Shown here piece after piece: positions 22,975 through 36,507 of a stretch of DNA of 64,000 nt. The notes beneath the pieces were generated by a model. The model was not told the origin of the DNA and did no database searches. It saw only the letters and a program-made list of their open reading frames with translations. Each line of letters begins with the position of its first letter. Position 1 is the first letter of the stretch. Where the stretch lies: NCBI RefSeq assembly GCF_000006565.2, contig NC_031468.1, positions 248,001 to 312,000 on the forward strand, given 5' to 3'. A program made the position numbers and the translations under genes. Origin of the DNA: Toxoplasma gondii ME49. Its lineage: Eukaryota > Apicomplexa > Conoidasida > Eucoccidiorida > Sarcocystidae.

Positions 22975-25900
22975 GACTATGCATAAATACATCCGTATAG
23001 AGAGAGAAAGATATATGTGTATATTTTGTGCACGCACAAGTACATGCATGCATATATATATATATATATGTATATGTATATGTATATTTATATGTATATG
23101 TATATGTATGTGTGTGTATACGCATGACTGTGTATATACAGTCACTCAAACACAGGTATGTTTCCGTGAATCAGTTCCGTCCAAGTGCGGAATTCCGAAT
23201 TTTTTACACTTTGCCACATCTGCCAAAAGAAGCGTGTGAGGTGCAGTTCACTGCGATTCTCTGCGGTGTTTTTAGGTCCGTCGGCTGGTGGCAGCGCGGG
23301 TTTCGACGCGTCTTTCATGTTCACGGATTTCGCGGAAATGTTTGCCAACATGGCCGGCTTTGCTGGAGCAGGTGCAGGCCCTTTTTCTGCATCCGCTTTC
23401 GGATCTGCAGGCGCCGCTGCTGGCACTGGCGCCGTGCGTGGAGAAGATATTCAAACGGAAGTCACCGTCGACCTCATGGAGGCAGTCAAAGGATGCGAAA
23501 AGGTAGAACAGAGTTCTCCCTCCTGCAAAAACAGACATTCACACGCGTACTACATACTCACACACATACCGATATATATACATATATATATTTGTATGTG
23601 GAGTAATATATTTGTATGTGGAGTAAAGGCAGATGGATTTAGGTGTAGATGTCTTTGGATTCCTTTGCGTGATTGATCTCTCGTTTGCGGGTTGCCTCGC
23701 TCGTCTGCGTCGGAAGACGCACTTGTGGCTTTTTCTTCTCTGTTCTGCTGCGTCCACCGTTTGCTCGCCCTGTTGTCTTTGTGTCTGCTCGCTCATACTT
23801 TGCATGAAGCACTCTGGGCTGTCACTGTTGTTGACAAAACGCCAAGGAGTGTAGAGAAGAAGTGTATATTTAATCCGGCCTTTTGCGTCTCTGTTCTTCC
23901 GCTCTTTCTGTGTGTATAACGCAGAGGTCTACGTGCTCGTGTGTGACTTATCGCCAGCGGGTGTGAAACGGCCTTTGTCTATCCGTGTCTTGCCTCTGCA
24001 GTGTCGACTCCCTCGCTTCCCTCCGTCCTGTCTCTCCTGTCTCCCAGATGAGTAGGTTTCTCCATGTGGACTAACGGAAATTGACGTGTGAACCCTCTCT
24101 CTCCCTTTTTCGCTCTGCCTGCTCTCTGCAGACGCTGCACTTTAGCGCCAAGTGCGTCTGCAATGCATGCACAGGAACGGGAAGCGCGACAGGCAGCGGA
24201 GGAATTCAGCGATGTCGAACTTGCGGAGGCAGTGGCGTTCAGCGAGTCGAGAGAGGCCCTATCGTTCTGGGCATCCCGTGTCGCCAGTGCAACGGCGCTG
24301 GACAAGTCATCACCCACCCCTGCAGGTAAAGAAGCTGATCCGCGTCTGGAAAGGTTTTCCTCATCACACTCTCACACTTACAGAGTCGGGGAAGACCCGC
24401 GCTCCAAAGGCGTCTTCGTCGTTTAGTAGCGCAGCAAAGGGAGCGGGAAATACAAGTTTTCAAAGCTCATCACGTGGGCACAACGAATCTGCGAAATGAA
24501 GAGTTCCAAACCGGTCGCTGTCGGAGATTCGACGAGGTCGTGTGCTGCTGATATCTCGTCTGCAATTCGAGAAACTGTTCCCGCTGAAGAAACACGAGTG
24601 AGGGGGATATGGCGAAGTCGAAATGGTTCCCCTAGGGCTGTGTGCGCGCCAGCTGCCCATCCGAGGAAGAAAGGAAAGAACTCTCGGTGGTTTGTCTCCC
24701 TCTCGGACTGGAAGAGAACGCGGAACGCGCAAACGACAGATACGGCCTTTCGAACGGATTCCGATAAAAAAATCAAACAGCTAACTGCGTGTATTGCCTT
24801 TCCTCGATTCTGTCTCTCGCAAAACGCCTTCAGGACGTGTCGAGGCACCGGAGTGAAGACGCAGCCCAAGGTTCTGAACATCGACATTCCCAGGGGTACG
24901 TCTTTCCACTTTGTCGCGTTTCGCCCAGTCGACCTCGCAGGGTCTCCCCCTCAGAGAGAGAGGACAGATGCCAAGGAACGCGACAAGCACCACTAGGTTC
25001 CACGACGCGCCAGAGACGATTTCCTTGCTCCCAAGGACCCTGCGGGCGAGATTGAGCGATGTCCCGCATTTCCGCTGTGACAGCGGGGTTCGCTGGATCC
25101 TGAATGTGACTCCAGCTTCGAGATACAGACAGAAAAGTCCAAGCCTTCCTTTTGTACACGACACAAGGCGTCACGATTTTAGAAGAGATGTCACAGAAAA
25201 AAGATTGACGGGTGCTCTCTTGTCTGCGCGTCGTTGCTCCATCAGACCTTAAGGGCGTCAGAGTCTGGAACTAGAAAAGAAGGAGACGATTTGACGCTTT
25301 CTAGTCGCAGCTACATGCTTAGGTTCGCGTGCTTCGTGCAGTCCAGTGGGGGTGGGATGCTGATGGACGACAGTCACGGAAAACTGGTTTTTCTCATGAA
25401 TGCAATTCAGAAAATCCTACTTATGGGGTCAACATCTACAAAGAAAGCGGTTGTTTGTATCGACCTGCCTGTTTCTTCCGGTGTCCTACCGCAGATACCT
25501 TGCTTGTCGTTCTTTAGAAGAGAGGGAGAACTTATCTTTGCCTTCACTGGTAAAGCATTATGCATGCTTCTCCTTCCTCCCTTAATTTTTTCTGCTTTCT
25601 TTTTAGGCGTCCGCCAGGGCATGCAGATGCGCGTGCCTAATCAAGGCCACATGGGGCTCCGGGGCGGAAAGCCGGGGCATCTGTTTGTCAGCGTAAGTGA
25701 CAAACGCAATGAGAAAAAATGCAATTTCTTCTAGCGCAGGCGTGAGTGGAAGACGAGGAAAATAAGGTGGGTTATCTATCCTAGAAGCGACGGTACGACG
25801 GGCATGTTTATATTTATGCAGGATGATTTCTCTAGCGAACTTGTTTCTAGTGTGTATATTTAGGCCACTGAGGAAAACAGGTTTCTCTGATGAGGCTTCA

Positions 25901-28137
25901 TAGGAGGAGTTCCTTGTAACTTGTTGGCGAGTTGTGCATGCTTGGCTTGTTCTCCCAAATTTCCAATTGTAGAAAGGGCCAGTTTTTGCGTTTTTTCTCT
26001 TGGTAGAGACAAGCACATACGCGGGTCCAAAGGTCTACAGCGCATATCGAAGACAGGCGTATGTGGCCTGGGATATGCAATATATGAAACAAAAGTTCAA
26101 CTGCGAGGGAGAGACAATTAGAAAAGGCGACGCGCGGGAAGATGGACAAAGCCTCGATCGTTTTCCGCAGATATTTGAGGGTCTTGCGGTTTTTTTTCGC
26201 GACAGCTCAAGTTTCCAGACCGTGTCCTCTCTCAACACAAAGAAGACTGTCTCGTGTCAGACGCTAGACGATGCTTCCTCTCACACTTTCCGCTGCTCAA
26301 TTGTTGCCTTTTTGTGGCTCGGGTGTGCTCATTCTTTCAGATCAACGTAAAACCGCACGACATCTTTCGATGGGTTGACGATGACATCCACATCGATGTC
26401 CCTCTGTCCATCAAACAGGCAAGTCGTGAAGCCCGTCAGAGGCGAAAAAGCTTCAGAGTCACTTCTTTCGTTCAAATCCCAATGTGCACGGCAACAGAGA
26501 GGAACGTCTAGGTAAACAGGCAAACAGAGGCATAAACATAGATATACATAGATATTATTCGTCACCTCCCAGAGGGTAAGGTTGTAGACGCATAGGTTGA
26601 CAGATAGAGACAGGTGACGGTATCGATCTACGGATGTGTATACGAATTTTTTTTCCTCACCTCCCAAGGTGCAAGACTGTATGTAGATATGTATAGGTTC
26701 ATCATATATATATATATATGGATACATAGATGTATGTGTATAGATAAAAGATATTTACCATTGTGTGTGTATGTTTACGTGGAAATATATGTAGGTAGAT
26801 AATAGGGGAGGTTTTGCGGAAACCGCCTAACCGCCTACGTGTGTCTAGACACGTCTGCTTTGCTTTGAACAACCACTTTCACATGTCTTGTGTCACGGGT
26901 AGATCTGACAAATTTCAGAAGCCTGTGCTGTGGAAGAGCGTGGTTTTCGATGAATTTCTCGAGAGATCACTCGTTCGTTCAATTTCACCGAGAAATTTAG
27001 AAATAAGTGTGGAAAAACTGCATGGATAAGCGGCTACCCCACGTAAAGACAAGTTTTCTGTGTTTTCCCTTTTCAGTGTCTCTTGGGAGGCAGCGTCGAA
27101 ATATCTACACTCGATGGTATGGTGGAACTTCTCATTCCTCCCAACACCTCGCCATCAACAGTCAAAATTCTCAAGGGAAGAGGACCGCCTAAAATCGATC
27201 AACGCGGAGGTGTTGGCAATCTCATTCTCCATTTCACATTGAAGGTAATTCATATCAGAGTCATATATAGTGTATATGAATATATATTCAGGATGAATAG
27301 ATGCATGTTTATCGTAATTCGGCGGTTGCTTTTAAGTATCTCAGGTGTGTGTATTCTCCACATGTATCTGTGTGTGCTGTTGAATGGCGAGAGCGTTTTA
27401 TGTCAGTTATGTACTGCCTTTAGGTGTCCTAAGACGGGTGTTTTCTGTTTCCTGTGTTCATTGTTGCGAATCGTTTGCATCATTTTCGTCACCGCTGCTC
27501 GAATTTTTCGTTGTTCCCCATGTTTCTGGCGCAGTTTGCGATTATCTTTGTGTTTTCCCAGATGCCGACGTCCTTGACGCCGCAGCAGCGTCGATACATC
27601 GAGCTGTTCGACCAAATTGAAGAGGCGCGTTCGTACCCCAGCAGCCAGAGAGAGTCGAGTCCTCGGCCTGGCTTTGAACAACCACCCGAGAAAGACCCGC
27701 GAGCTTCTTCTCGGGCGTCTTCGCTGAGAAGCGAAACCTCTTTGAATGACAGCGAGACGAACGCAGACGCAGATCAGAGACACCCGGCGCCGCCTCCACC
27801 CCCGCCTCCGCCTCCCCCGCCTCCGCGATCGCAGGCCAGTGGAGATTGTCATTCTCGGCGTAAAGCTTTCAGTGACAACGGTTCTTCAGGTTCTACTGAG
27901 GATGGCCGTGGCAGACGTTCTTCAGTTTCCCATCCGGAAGCAGAGTCTGTGTCTTGTACTCCGGGGGAATCGGTGAGAAAGGCGGACGCTGCTGGAGCAG
28001 GTGTCGGTATGGATAGGGAAGTGGAGACTTGCGCTGGAAGTGAGGCACCGGAGGTGCACACAGACCTTGAGGACGAGGAGAAAGAAACGGGAAAGTCTGA
28101 TAAGTCTGACGGGTCCGAAGGCAAACAGGAAGTCTAG
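18961..28137 (+). CDS. Mitochondrial-type (class I) DnaJ/Hsp40 co-chaperone with giant N-terminal extension, nine exons
   Basis: Exons 18961-22031, 22557-22654, 23276-23502, 24132-24325, 24834-24895, 25607-25692, 26341-26418, 27077-27244 and 27562-28137 join in frame to 1519 residues. The J-domain crosses the first junction: YEVLGCSR.., HPD at residues 1006-1008, then AAYELLSDPKQREFYDKTG. A Gly/Phe region follows (exon 3). All four CxxCxGxG zinc motifs are seen (CNACTGTG, CRTCGGSG, CRQCNGAG, CRTCRGTG), then the substrate-binding C-terminal domain (VKPHDIFRW, STLDGMVELLIPP). The last exon adds an acidic, proline-rich tail with a 14-Pro run. The class recruits and stimulates Hsp70. The ~975-residue Arg/Ser-rich extension is unusual; the true start could be internal (in-frame ATGs exist near 20.0 and 20.46 kb). 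Intron 7 begins GC instead of GT. The last junction before 22655 has an alternative donor at 22646. Confidence 0.88.
22376..22442. repeat. TA microsatellite in DnaJ intron 1
   Basis: Alternating AT with two interruptions (ATCAATAT and TTGATATC), forming a long near-palindrome that could fold into a cruciform. Confidence 0.85.
22946..23122. repeat. TA/TG microsatellite cluster in DnaJ intron 2
   Basis: A pure AT run (22946-22973) followed, after a short GAGA stretch, by TATATG/TGTATA repeats up to about 23122. Confidence 0.85.
26419..27076 (+). other. Non-canonical GC-AG intron of the DnaJ gene
   Basis: The donor reads CAG|GCAAGT, a perfect match to the GC-type donor consensus. The acceptor is TTTTCAG|TGT. 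Using it keeps the frame and restores the family order ..PLSIKQ|CLLGGSVEI... No GT donor nearby keeps the frame. Confidence 0.7.
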
Positions 28138-29982
28138 TTCATCCCGGAGATCGCGGGGTCTAAAAAGCGGCAACGCCGGAGCGTCTGCGTCGAAAACGTA
28201 GACGATTTGCGTCTCCCTCAAAAGGCATGTTGTGTCCATGCTAATTCCATACTATCATTCTGTTTGAATCTGTTTTCGTTCGTGCCAGAATCAGCGTGTC
28301 TTTTCCTATTTCCCGAATGCCACTTTTTCCCAGCCACGCCGTCGCATCTAGAGCCGTGAGGGAGCGGATGTGCGGGGAACCTGAAAAGAGTGCTTTTTCT
28401 CTCAGTGTAACCGAAGCAGGGAAGGGCGAATTGCATTCATCATTCACATTAGTTACCTGTGCGACTTGTCCAGTACGAAAGACAGACGAAAGCGCCTGCA
28501 AACTCTTTCACGAGCATCGACGTGTTGAAACACGGAGGCAAAATTCAGCCACGTTGGCAGTTGTCTACGCATTTCCGCTAAAATCAAAACAGGTCACAGC
28601 TGGGGGATAGTGTGTTGTTATTCGCTGGAGGGCCTCCAAATGCAATCTGCTGTAATGCGGAAATCGAAGCAGGCACCAATCGCGGTTGATGCCTGCTTCG
28701 AGTATTCCACTATGGCACAGTCACAACCATCTTAGATGAGAAGGGATGCACGTAACAGTCATAGGCGATGTTCTGTAGAAAGATCCGCATGTCATATCAC
28801 TGCGGATGGAGTGTAACTCGAAGCTACCTGCAGCATCCGTAAACACACGTAGAGAAAAAGTCGGACAAACGTCTCTCACTCTAGGTGGCAAGCGTCGAAA
28901 CTACGAAGACGACAATGTAATCGCTTTCGTATCTGGTTCTCGCCTCTCAGAGGAAACACAGGAGGCAGTTTGCTTCAGTACCGATCAATTTGAAGAAATT
29001 TCATGTTAATGCAGGATCGCATAGGTACGCGGAGCTTTACTGGCAGCGTTTTGCCCCGTTTAAGAGAAAAGTGTTTCGGATCGAAAAGTGTTTTGTTCTG
29101 TGAAGCCTGCTAGCGGGCAGACGTTTTGTAATCCTTTCATGCCCTTTCCGGTGAATGATCTTTTCCCTCAATAAAACCAAAATAGCCGACAAGTCTGTTG
29201 GTTTCACGACGAGGTTCACTGTGAGTTGCGAGCAATGAAGTTGGGAAGAGTTTGAAACACAAAACGGTGTTCTGGCGAATCCCATTCTACCGCATTTCCA
29301 GGTACGAGTCTAGTGCATGTACGCTCCCGTGGCACGAGGTATTCCAGGGAGTCTGGCTTTAGTTGCTGCCTGATTGCCCCTCTATTTCTTCTGTGGACGC
29401 ACGGTTTTATATGGCTCTCTAAGTGTCAACGATTGGAAAATCTTTTGTCTGCTCATGTTTGTGCACGCCATGACGCGTTATGTTTCTGGGTGGCTCGAGT
29501 CACGCGGCGAGTGTCTGTGTCCCGTTTCGAATTTGGCGACAGTGCAGCCCTCCAAAACGCAGCTAAAGTGGTGGATTTCAGCGTCCTTCGACATTTATAC
29601 TATTTCACAGCGGTTATGTTCAGGCGTGCTCTGTCGATTAGAGAGCACGCCTAGTACCAGCGAGACAAAAACGCTCGTCAGACGCTAGTATGGTCATAAC
29701 CCCGTAATTGTCTGTCGCCGGGTATGTCTAGCGGTCCAGGTTCCTAACTTTCGTAAGCCTCTGCTCCTCAGTGTTTAGCGGCAAAGGGAGTTGCAACACA
29801 TGAGCTTTTAAGGTTGTCCGCGCACCGAGGTCAGACAGAAACCGGCACACAATAACTGAGGTAATACCGTGTAACAAACCACGTTTCGGGGAGGATTCTT
29901 TCTTCGAAGTTCTCGAAAAACCACGCGCATCTTCCTTAGGTGTCCACGAAACGAAACGCAAACTTCTCTTTCGTTTTCTCCT
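28138..29982. other. Spacer between convergent DnaJ and Rpn9 genes
   Basis: Both flanking genes end here, so it holds two 3' UTRs. No frame is convincing. It contains a strong hairpin at 28664-28701. Confidence 0.5.
28664..28701. ncRNA. Perfect 12-bp stem hairpin, possible small RNA precursor or 3' end element
   Basis: TCGAAGCAGGCA at 28664-28675 is exactly complementary to TGCCTGCTTCGA at 28690-28701. The 14-base loop can extend the stem by CAA/TTG after one mismatch. It lies about 530 bases past the DnaJ stop. Whether it is transcribed cannot be told. Confidence 0.35.
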
Positions 29983-32900
29983 TCAGGAGCCGAGAAGCTC
30001 CGTTGTCTGGTTCTGCAGCTGCTGGTGCAGCTGCTCGGCAGCCCCGATCCACCGCAGCAGCCGATCTTGCAAGTAGGACATTCTGCGAGGAGAAAGGCAC
30101 CAAAGAAAAGAAAGATTGAGTCCGTATTTTCGATGGAAAAGGGGACCTTAACATTTTAGATGATGACACCCGTTCACCTACATATTTTTGCAAGGTGCTA
30201 GCTAACGCAAAGTGCGACTCCTTTGGAAGCCGCCGTGGAGTTGTGAAGACACATCAAAAGAGAAAAACAATTTCTTTTGGGATTCTCAAAACAGAATCCC
30301 TTGATCCATGAAAAAAGGCATACTGTTTCTTTCCCGTATTACCAAGACGCTTGAAGCAAGTAGGGGCTTGGACGAATAGTTACCTGTAGGCCTACGCGTA
30401 GTATCTACTCCCCCGAGAAAGCTCATGGTTAACCATGGGGCTGAGGCGATTCGCCCACTACAATGGTACTGATCATACTCTCTGACGCTCGCTTCACCAC
30501 TTCACGACTCTCTCAACCCCGAGCGCGCTGTCGTTTATTCTCATCCACACTTTCCACGGTAGAGACGGACGTCAGTGGCGAGTGCGCTTTCGTAACAGCT
30601 TTTGTCCCCGATTCCCTTTTTAACACACGTCTTGTATGGTAGATTAGCAACACAGGATACCAGTAGACTCAATGCATTTAACACCACACGGTCACGAAAG
30701 GAACAATAGATGAATGGTGCTTGTAGGTTCTATCTTCTACGGCGCTGCATAACATATAAATGCTCTTTCCGCCGTTCGCTGACCGTGGATACCACTTTGG
30801 ATCCGGTAAACAAAGATCCGCATGTAGACACCACTTTCCCCATGCTGCAAATTCAGGTTAAAGTTCTCGAGTGCACGTTGCACGCAAGTGCCACCTTTGG
30901 AAAACACAAAAACAACTGGATCTCTTCGCGTTCGTTTTCGCGCACCCTGTCGGCTCTCTGGTGTCTGTTAGTCCCTTCGAGGTCCGCGCTCGCCAGTCGA
31001 CTCTGGAATCGCCGCTGGAATCCGCTGTTTGAACTTGCCTTTCCTGTTTCGTGAACGCCTTTCGTCTCGCAGCCTAAGCGGGCCGCAATCGATTCCTAGA
31101 AAATCGACTTTTTCTCGCGCTGCCCCGGTTGCAAGGCCTTTGCTACGCTCGCTGAATCCCTGCTTTCACCGCAGCCTACCCGTTTTCATCGAGGAGAAGA
31201 GAGGGTCGAACCCACGAGACAAACACCTGGCGCTTGACCTGGTCGATGCTGCCGCGCATGAGTTTCTGGCTCATCGCGCGCATCACAAGGTGTTCGACGT
31301 CGTCTTCTGAGACCTTGCAGGAATTTGCAATGAGGTCAAAACTCAAACTCCGAGAAGCGGCAGAAATCCCCGCGCCTCCAGCCGACAAACCCAACGGAGC
31401 TTCATTGAGTGCTCCACTTTTCTCCAACGACGAAGCCTCGAAACTCCCCGCCGCCGTTCCTGCAGCCGACCGCGTAAACGCGAGACGCAGCAACGCCGCC
31501 GTCGCGATCTTCCGACGCAGAGCAGGCATGTGGTTCGCCAGCGCCTGGGAAGGGGGGTAAGACAGAGACAGAGAGGCACTCGAGAGACATGGGCAAGCAA
31601 ACTGACGACACAGGAGAAAGAAGTATCTCAAACGCGGTTCGCAGAGATGAAGCCATCCACTCTGTCTTTGCACTTTCGGGTGACGAAGTGCTGCTCCTTC
31701 GGTTGCATCGGTTTCTGCGGGAGCGGCGGAGGCAGCTCAAGGCCTAAGCCATCATCAGTCTGGAGTGCTTCTGAACGCCACATACCTAGCCGTGAAAGCA
31801 TCAAAATGCACGTAATGTCCAGACCACCCAGAGTCAACGTCGTACCACTGGCTGGCGACGTGTCTTCTACTCGAGAACACCAGTTGAGCTGCGCGTTACA
31901 TTTCTGAGAAATCCCCAGCCCGCAGCCGGCGCTCGACGCATATGTCTACGTGCACGGTTTGATGTTTAAAACTCGTTTGACTTCCACGAGCGGAACGTCC
32001 TATTACGTGTAACTCGCTTTCTGCGCGGTCTGCACCCAGCTAGCTTTCGAACGTGTCGAGTGCGTAAAGAGGACGCCACGCCGCTTCATCTCAGATTGCG
32101 AAGTCTTTTCCGGACACTACATGCGTTCCATCCCCACTTACCGTCGCCTGAATTTTGGCAGCGAACTCCGAACATATCGACTCAAACTGGGGAAGAGAAC
32201 CGCAGTGAAAGGCCTCCAGGAAGGACCACAGCCACTGGTGCTCTGGCATCGACTTCAGCGTGGCGAGAATCAACGCCTGTTGCATCTGCAGGAACAACAT
32301 AGATGGTTCAGTCGTATTATTTTGAGCTATACAGTGGAGAGGTAAAACGCAACCTGCTTCTCCAGGAAAGTGCGAGATTCCACCGTTCTCAACACAAACA
32401 CGCTACCGAAAGCGCCTCCAAACACGGGGGACAACAGACTTAACTAGGAATGAGGCTGGAACATGCATCACTTTGAATTTCCATCTTGTTGTTGCTTTTC
32501 TAAATACATCCTGAACGCTGGCACGAGTGTAGCATGCAGCTGAAGTATAGCTACCCGCTGTGTTCGAAAACAATCTTTTTTTTCGCGTTCCCTGTTTCCC
32601 CGGTCTCGGCCGAAGCAAATGGAACGGCCTGTTCGCCAGAGGCAGAAAAGTAGTGGCGCATGTGACGGCAACCCCTTTGGTATTCTTTGTTCATCTCACG
32701 AAGACGCACCCAAGGCACGCAGTAACAAGCCCAAAGCAACTGCAGCTAGAGCCCATCTTATGCATTCACAGAAGGAATTCCTGTGTGTTTATGTACTATC
32801 TTTTTCTCTGAGAGCAACTGGCGATAGGCTCTCCGTTGCACGTTCCAGAAGACGCGGTTCCCGGTTTCTCTCTGGAAACGGTTTTTCCTGAAAAGGACTT

Positions 32901-35900
32901 GCATAATCTCACCAGTTCGCCGAAGTTGAAGATGTCCGGCGCAACAAGGGCAGCGATCGCAATCTCGTAGGCGAGGCCAACACGGTCTTTCTCCGGGATG
33001 CTCACTGCATGACACATTTAGAGTATCGCTGAACGACTCTCGCGCATTGGCAAAAGAAAGTCCCCCTTTCACGCTGGCACAAGATGTGCAGAGCGGCGGT
33101 CGGGACTTGAAGAGTGACGTGTCAGTTGCGAAGAAAAGCCTTTTTTTGGGAACCCCGCGGATCGGTCTTCCTCTGAATATGGTTGTCTGTATCTCGTAAC
33201 CGGAGTCACATGCCGTACGCGAGGCGTTGAACGTCCCTTGCGCAATCGATTCAGTTAAACAACGTGAACAGAGGAAGAGGCATAATTCGCAAACAAGCCC
33301 GAAAACAGGAATCCGAAGAAAGCAAGCAGTCCTCAGTCATGATACGTTGTGGACCGCGACGTGCAGCTGAAACTCATGAGTCGCAGAGCAGCCTCAAGAC
33401 ACCGTTTGTGCTTGCGCTAACGAAAGCAGAAAGTCCACCAAACCGGTTGGGAAACTTAATTAAGCGGCCAAAAAACTACCGTATCACGCGGAAGCGTCTC
33501 GCGAAACGGATCTGACAAAAAACAGACGAGGGCAGAAATTTGCCTTTCCTCTCCACCCCTGTAGTGCACGTCATTTTCAACACGAAAGAAAGAAGCCTAC
33601 TTGTGGGAGTGTATGCCAGGAAGATGATGGCATGATGGTAAAACTCCGCAAACTTATCCTGAGCCTGTAGACCACGAGCAAAATGTCTTTTTCAATTGTT
33701 TTTTAAACGCCTCTGGTCTCAACGCTCGGACGCATCACAGCTACGTTGACGAAGAGCGAACCACACACGAATAAAGACGTGGACACTTCCAACTCTCTTT
33801 GTCTCTAAAATCAGGCAACGAAATTTGCTGTTTAGTATTTCTCCTACCACATGCTATATATCAGTGTATTCGAAATGTAAATCTACTTCGTCCCTGTGTG
33901 TCCGGAGCTCTATTCATGCGATCACTCGCGAACTCAACAGTGCGCTCCAACGCTCGCATAGGTCTCCAACATGCGTTTTATCTGCACCTGTACAAAACGT
34001 AACAGCCCTCCAGGCGAAGACGTTCACGTTCCCTTCCACCTTCATGGCAAAGCATCCCTTTTGGACCTGCTGCCGGCTTCGACGAACACGAAAAAGCTCC
34101 CGAGAACTTTTTGGACTGTCAGCTTGTCCCTTTAAGCCAACATTCTCCGACGACTCCTTCGGTTGCCAAAAAACGCACCTTTGCCAATGTGGCGGCCGCG
34201 CGTTGGAAGGCAGCTTGAGCAACCGGGCCAACCCCCAGAGAAGTTTCGTGAAGTTTCTTTTGAAGTTCTTCCAGGATTTCTTCGCTCTCTGAAAAGTCAC
34301 GACACTGAGAAAGGTGGTAGCTCTGGTAAGTCTTGTACAAAACCTCCGCCTCAAGGGCAGCGGCCAGCGCAGCGCTCGGGCGCGGAGCAGATGTTGAGGA
34401 CAGCGAGCTCGGCTGAGAGCCGCCGCTCTGTCCCGCCGAAGTCGAGTTCTGCGGCCCGTCCGCGAGAGGAAAGTGCGAGAGGAAAAGCAATCCATCTCGC
34501 GCATCTGCATGCAAAAGAACAAGAAACCAATCCTCTGCAAGCATTCGACGCCTGCAGTCATCATTCCAACTAGATAGACAGATGAAGATATCGTTGCATA
34601 CGAATACATGTATACACATATATATGTAAATTGAAAGGGACGCAGAGACGTGGTTCGAGGCGAGTGTGAGTGTTGAACCGAAAGAGGAGACAACTGGGAG
34701 GATGCGGAGGCGTCGTCTATCTCTGGAGTTTGACAGCGACCTACCGATGTCTTCACAGACAGCTCCGAGGAGTCTGAGGAAAGCCACTTCGTCCAGTTTA
34801 CTTCGTTGAGGACCGACAACGTAGAAGAAGAATTCCACACGGTCGAGGCCCGAGAAATTCGGAGGAGGGGAAGGCACCTCGTAGGCAGCACTCCCCAGAG
34901 AGTTGTCTCCGAGAGACAACGGGGCAAGGTAAGTGAACGAAGCCATCGTGAACTCGTGGTAACGTCTGCACGCATGCAGAAAGAAATTGGGTGCTTCAGC
35001 TCTACGGAAAAAGCAGCCGCCAAACGGCGAGAATGTGGAGAGGGAGCACCACGGAAGCACGGCGAACCGCGTAGGGAAAGCCAAGTGGCGCTTCTCGATG
35101 TTTCCAGGCATTCGCTAAACCATTTCTACCAGGAAAACGAAGACCTCCGAAAAGATACGAACGTAGAGCTCTGCAGAAGCCGTGAAAAATGGACACAGTA
35201 GTGCCTAGAAAAGGCAGGTCGACGCAGGAGGAAGAGTAGCTTTGCCCCCAAGTGTTTGTAGCGGAAGACGTGGATTCCTGTTATCGCGTGTAGACGCCGC
35301 AGAAAAACACAAGTAATCGTGTCCGAGAGATGCATACTCCCAAAGCGATGGTCCTGGCCACCTTAGCATCCAAGAAGTCGTTTTCTGTCGACTTGACAGC
35401 GAGATGAAACTGCCCCTCCTCTGAATACGAGATTTCCACCAAAGCATCACTGGACACGAGGACATAGAAGTCACCTGGAAACTACGAAGTTCCCTTAAAA
35501 GGCCAACACGCACGCAGCTCACCGCTTCCTGAGGCAAATGTACGGTGAAAAAAGTCTCACAGCTAAACGGTGCAAAGTTTAATGGTCACAAAAAGGAGTG
35601 TGCACCTAAGAAACGTTTCCCACTCGCGTACCGGCTATCTTCAGACACTCTAAAGAAAGTCTTCTCTCGCAGGGGTGGACCCCCCGAACAGCAGGACGAG
35701 CGTGGCAATTTACAAGAGCAACGCTGCGTTCACAGTCCAGCGAGTCGCTTGTTGACATGGACCTGGAAACCTACAACCACCCCAGACAAACGTCTCCCAG
35801 CTTCGCCTAGCGAGTTCACTGCTTCTCTAGATGAACGTTGTCGGGTTCTACGAAGCGCCACAGTGTAACGGTGTGAGTCTTCTGTTGTCCTGGTGCAAAA

Positions 35901-36153
35901 GAGCAGACCTAGGAAAAGTTCAGGCTCACTTTGAGGCGAGGGCATCCTCGATCTGTTGAAGCAACGCAAGGGCCTCTGGATGTTTTTCCTTTTCCTCCTG
36001 GAGGTGCTCTTCAGGTGGCTTCATTTCATCCGGAGTTCGTTGAAGAAGTGCCCTCATTTGCGGACTTGCTCGTGCAGCCAACTCCTCGAGCTTCTTTGCA
36101 GAGTCGTCTGCAGCAGGCGGGCTGCCGCTGGCGACGGCGGTGACACTTGTCAT
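29983..36153 (-). CDS. RPN9: 26S proteasome regulatory subunit Rpn9 (PSMD13), PCI domain, nine exons
   Basis: Exons in order: 36153-35930, 35449-35338, about 34952-34745, 34504-34179, 33658-33601, 33004-32913, 32285-32142, 31544-31180 and 30082-29983. All phases agree except that the exon 3 start could be 34965. About 540 residues against ~376 in animals; a Ser/Ala/Pro insertion in exon 4 and an N-terminal extension explain most of the excess. Matches to the family include APDIFNFGEL, then QWLWSFLEAFHCGSL..F, then VSEDDVEHLVMRAMSQKLMR and GSIDQV...VSWVRP in the winged-helix part of the PCI domain, and a last exon YLQDRLLRWIG. Rpn9 is a structural subunit of the proteasome lid, binding Rpn8/Rpn11 and Rpn5 in yeast. 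The gene is convergent with DnaJ. Confidence 0.88.
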
Positions 36154-36507
36154 CGTGGAGAGAGAGGAAAACGAGAGATTCAGAAGAAACTTCGGGGCAA
36201 AACCACTGACTGGGAACGCTGCGAATTCGCTCTGTCCAGTTTCGTTGTCTTGTGTCCGAAACAGAGGACACAAACTCCAGCAGACACCAGCAAGCCCACA
36301 CGTCTCTCGCGGAAACAACCGCGACGTTACAACAGAGCGGTTGAACAAAAAGGAAACTGCAGAAACAACGCGACGTCTGCAGAGGCCTCCTGCTTTTTCC
36401 AGCGAAGACGCGAAACCCTCGCTGAGAGGAGAAAAACACGTTGGAATCGTCTCGGAGAAACTCCAAGTGCAAGCGCTTTTCCCCCCGTTTCGCAAAAGAA
36501 GTGGAAC

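Noticed and set aside
22946..23122. Repeat cluster considered as a CRISPR-like or satellite array
   Set aside because: It is a simple TA/TG microsatellite without unique spacers.
27403..27852. 149-codon minus-strand ORF with an Arg/Gly run
   Set aside because: Reverse reading of the proline-rich tail of DnaJ.
30279..30300. Short 8-bp-stem inverted repeat GGGATTCT/AGAATCCC
   Set aside because: Lies in the last intron of Rpn9; small hairpins of this size are common and nothing ties it to a function.
33914..35023. 369-codon minus-strand ORF
   Set aside because: Runs through Rpn9 introns and exons in the wrong frame; Rpn9 exons 3 and 4 lie in a sister frame and match the family.
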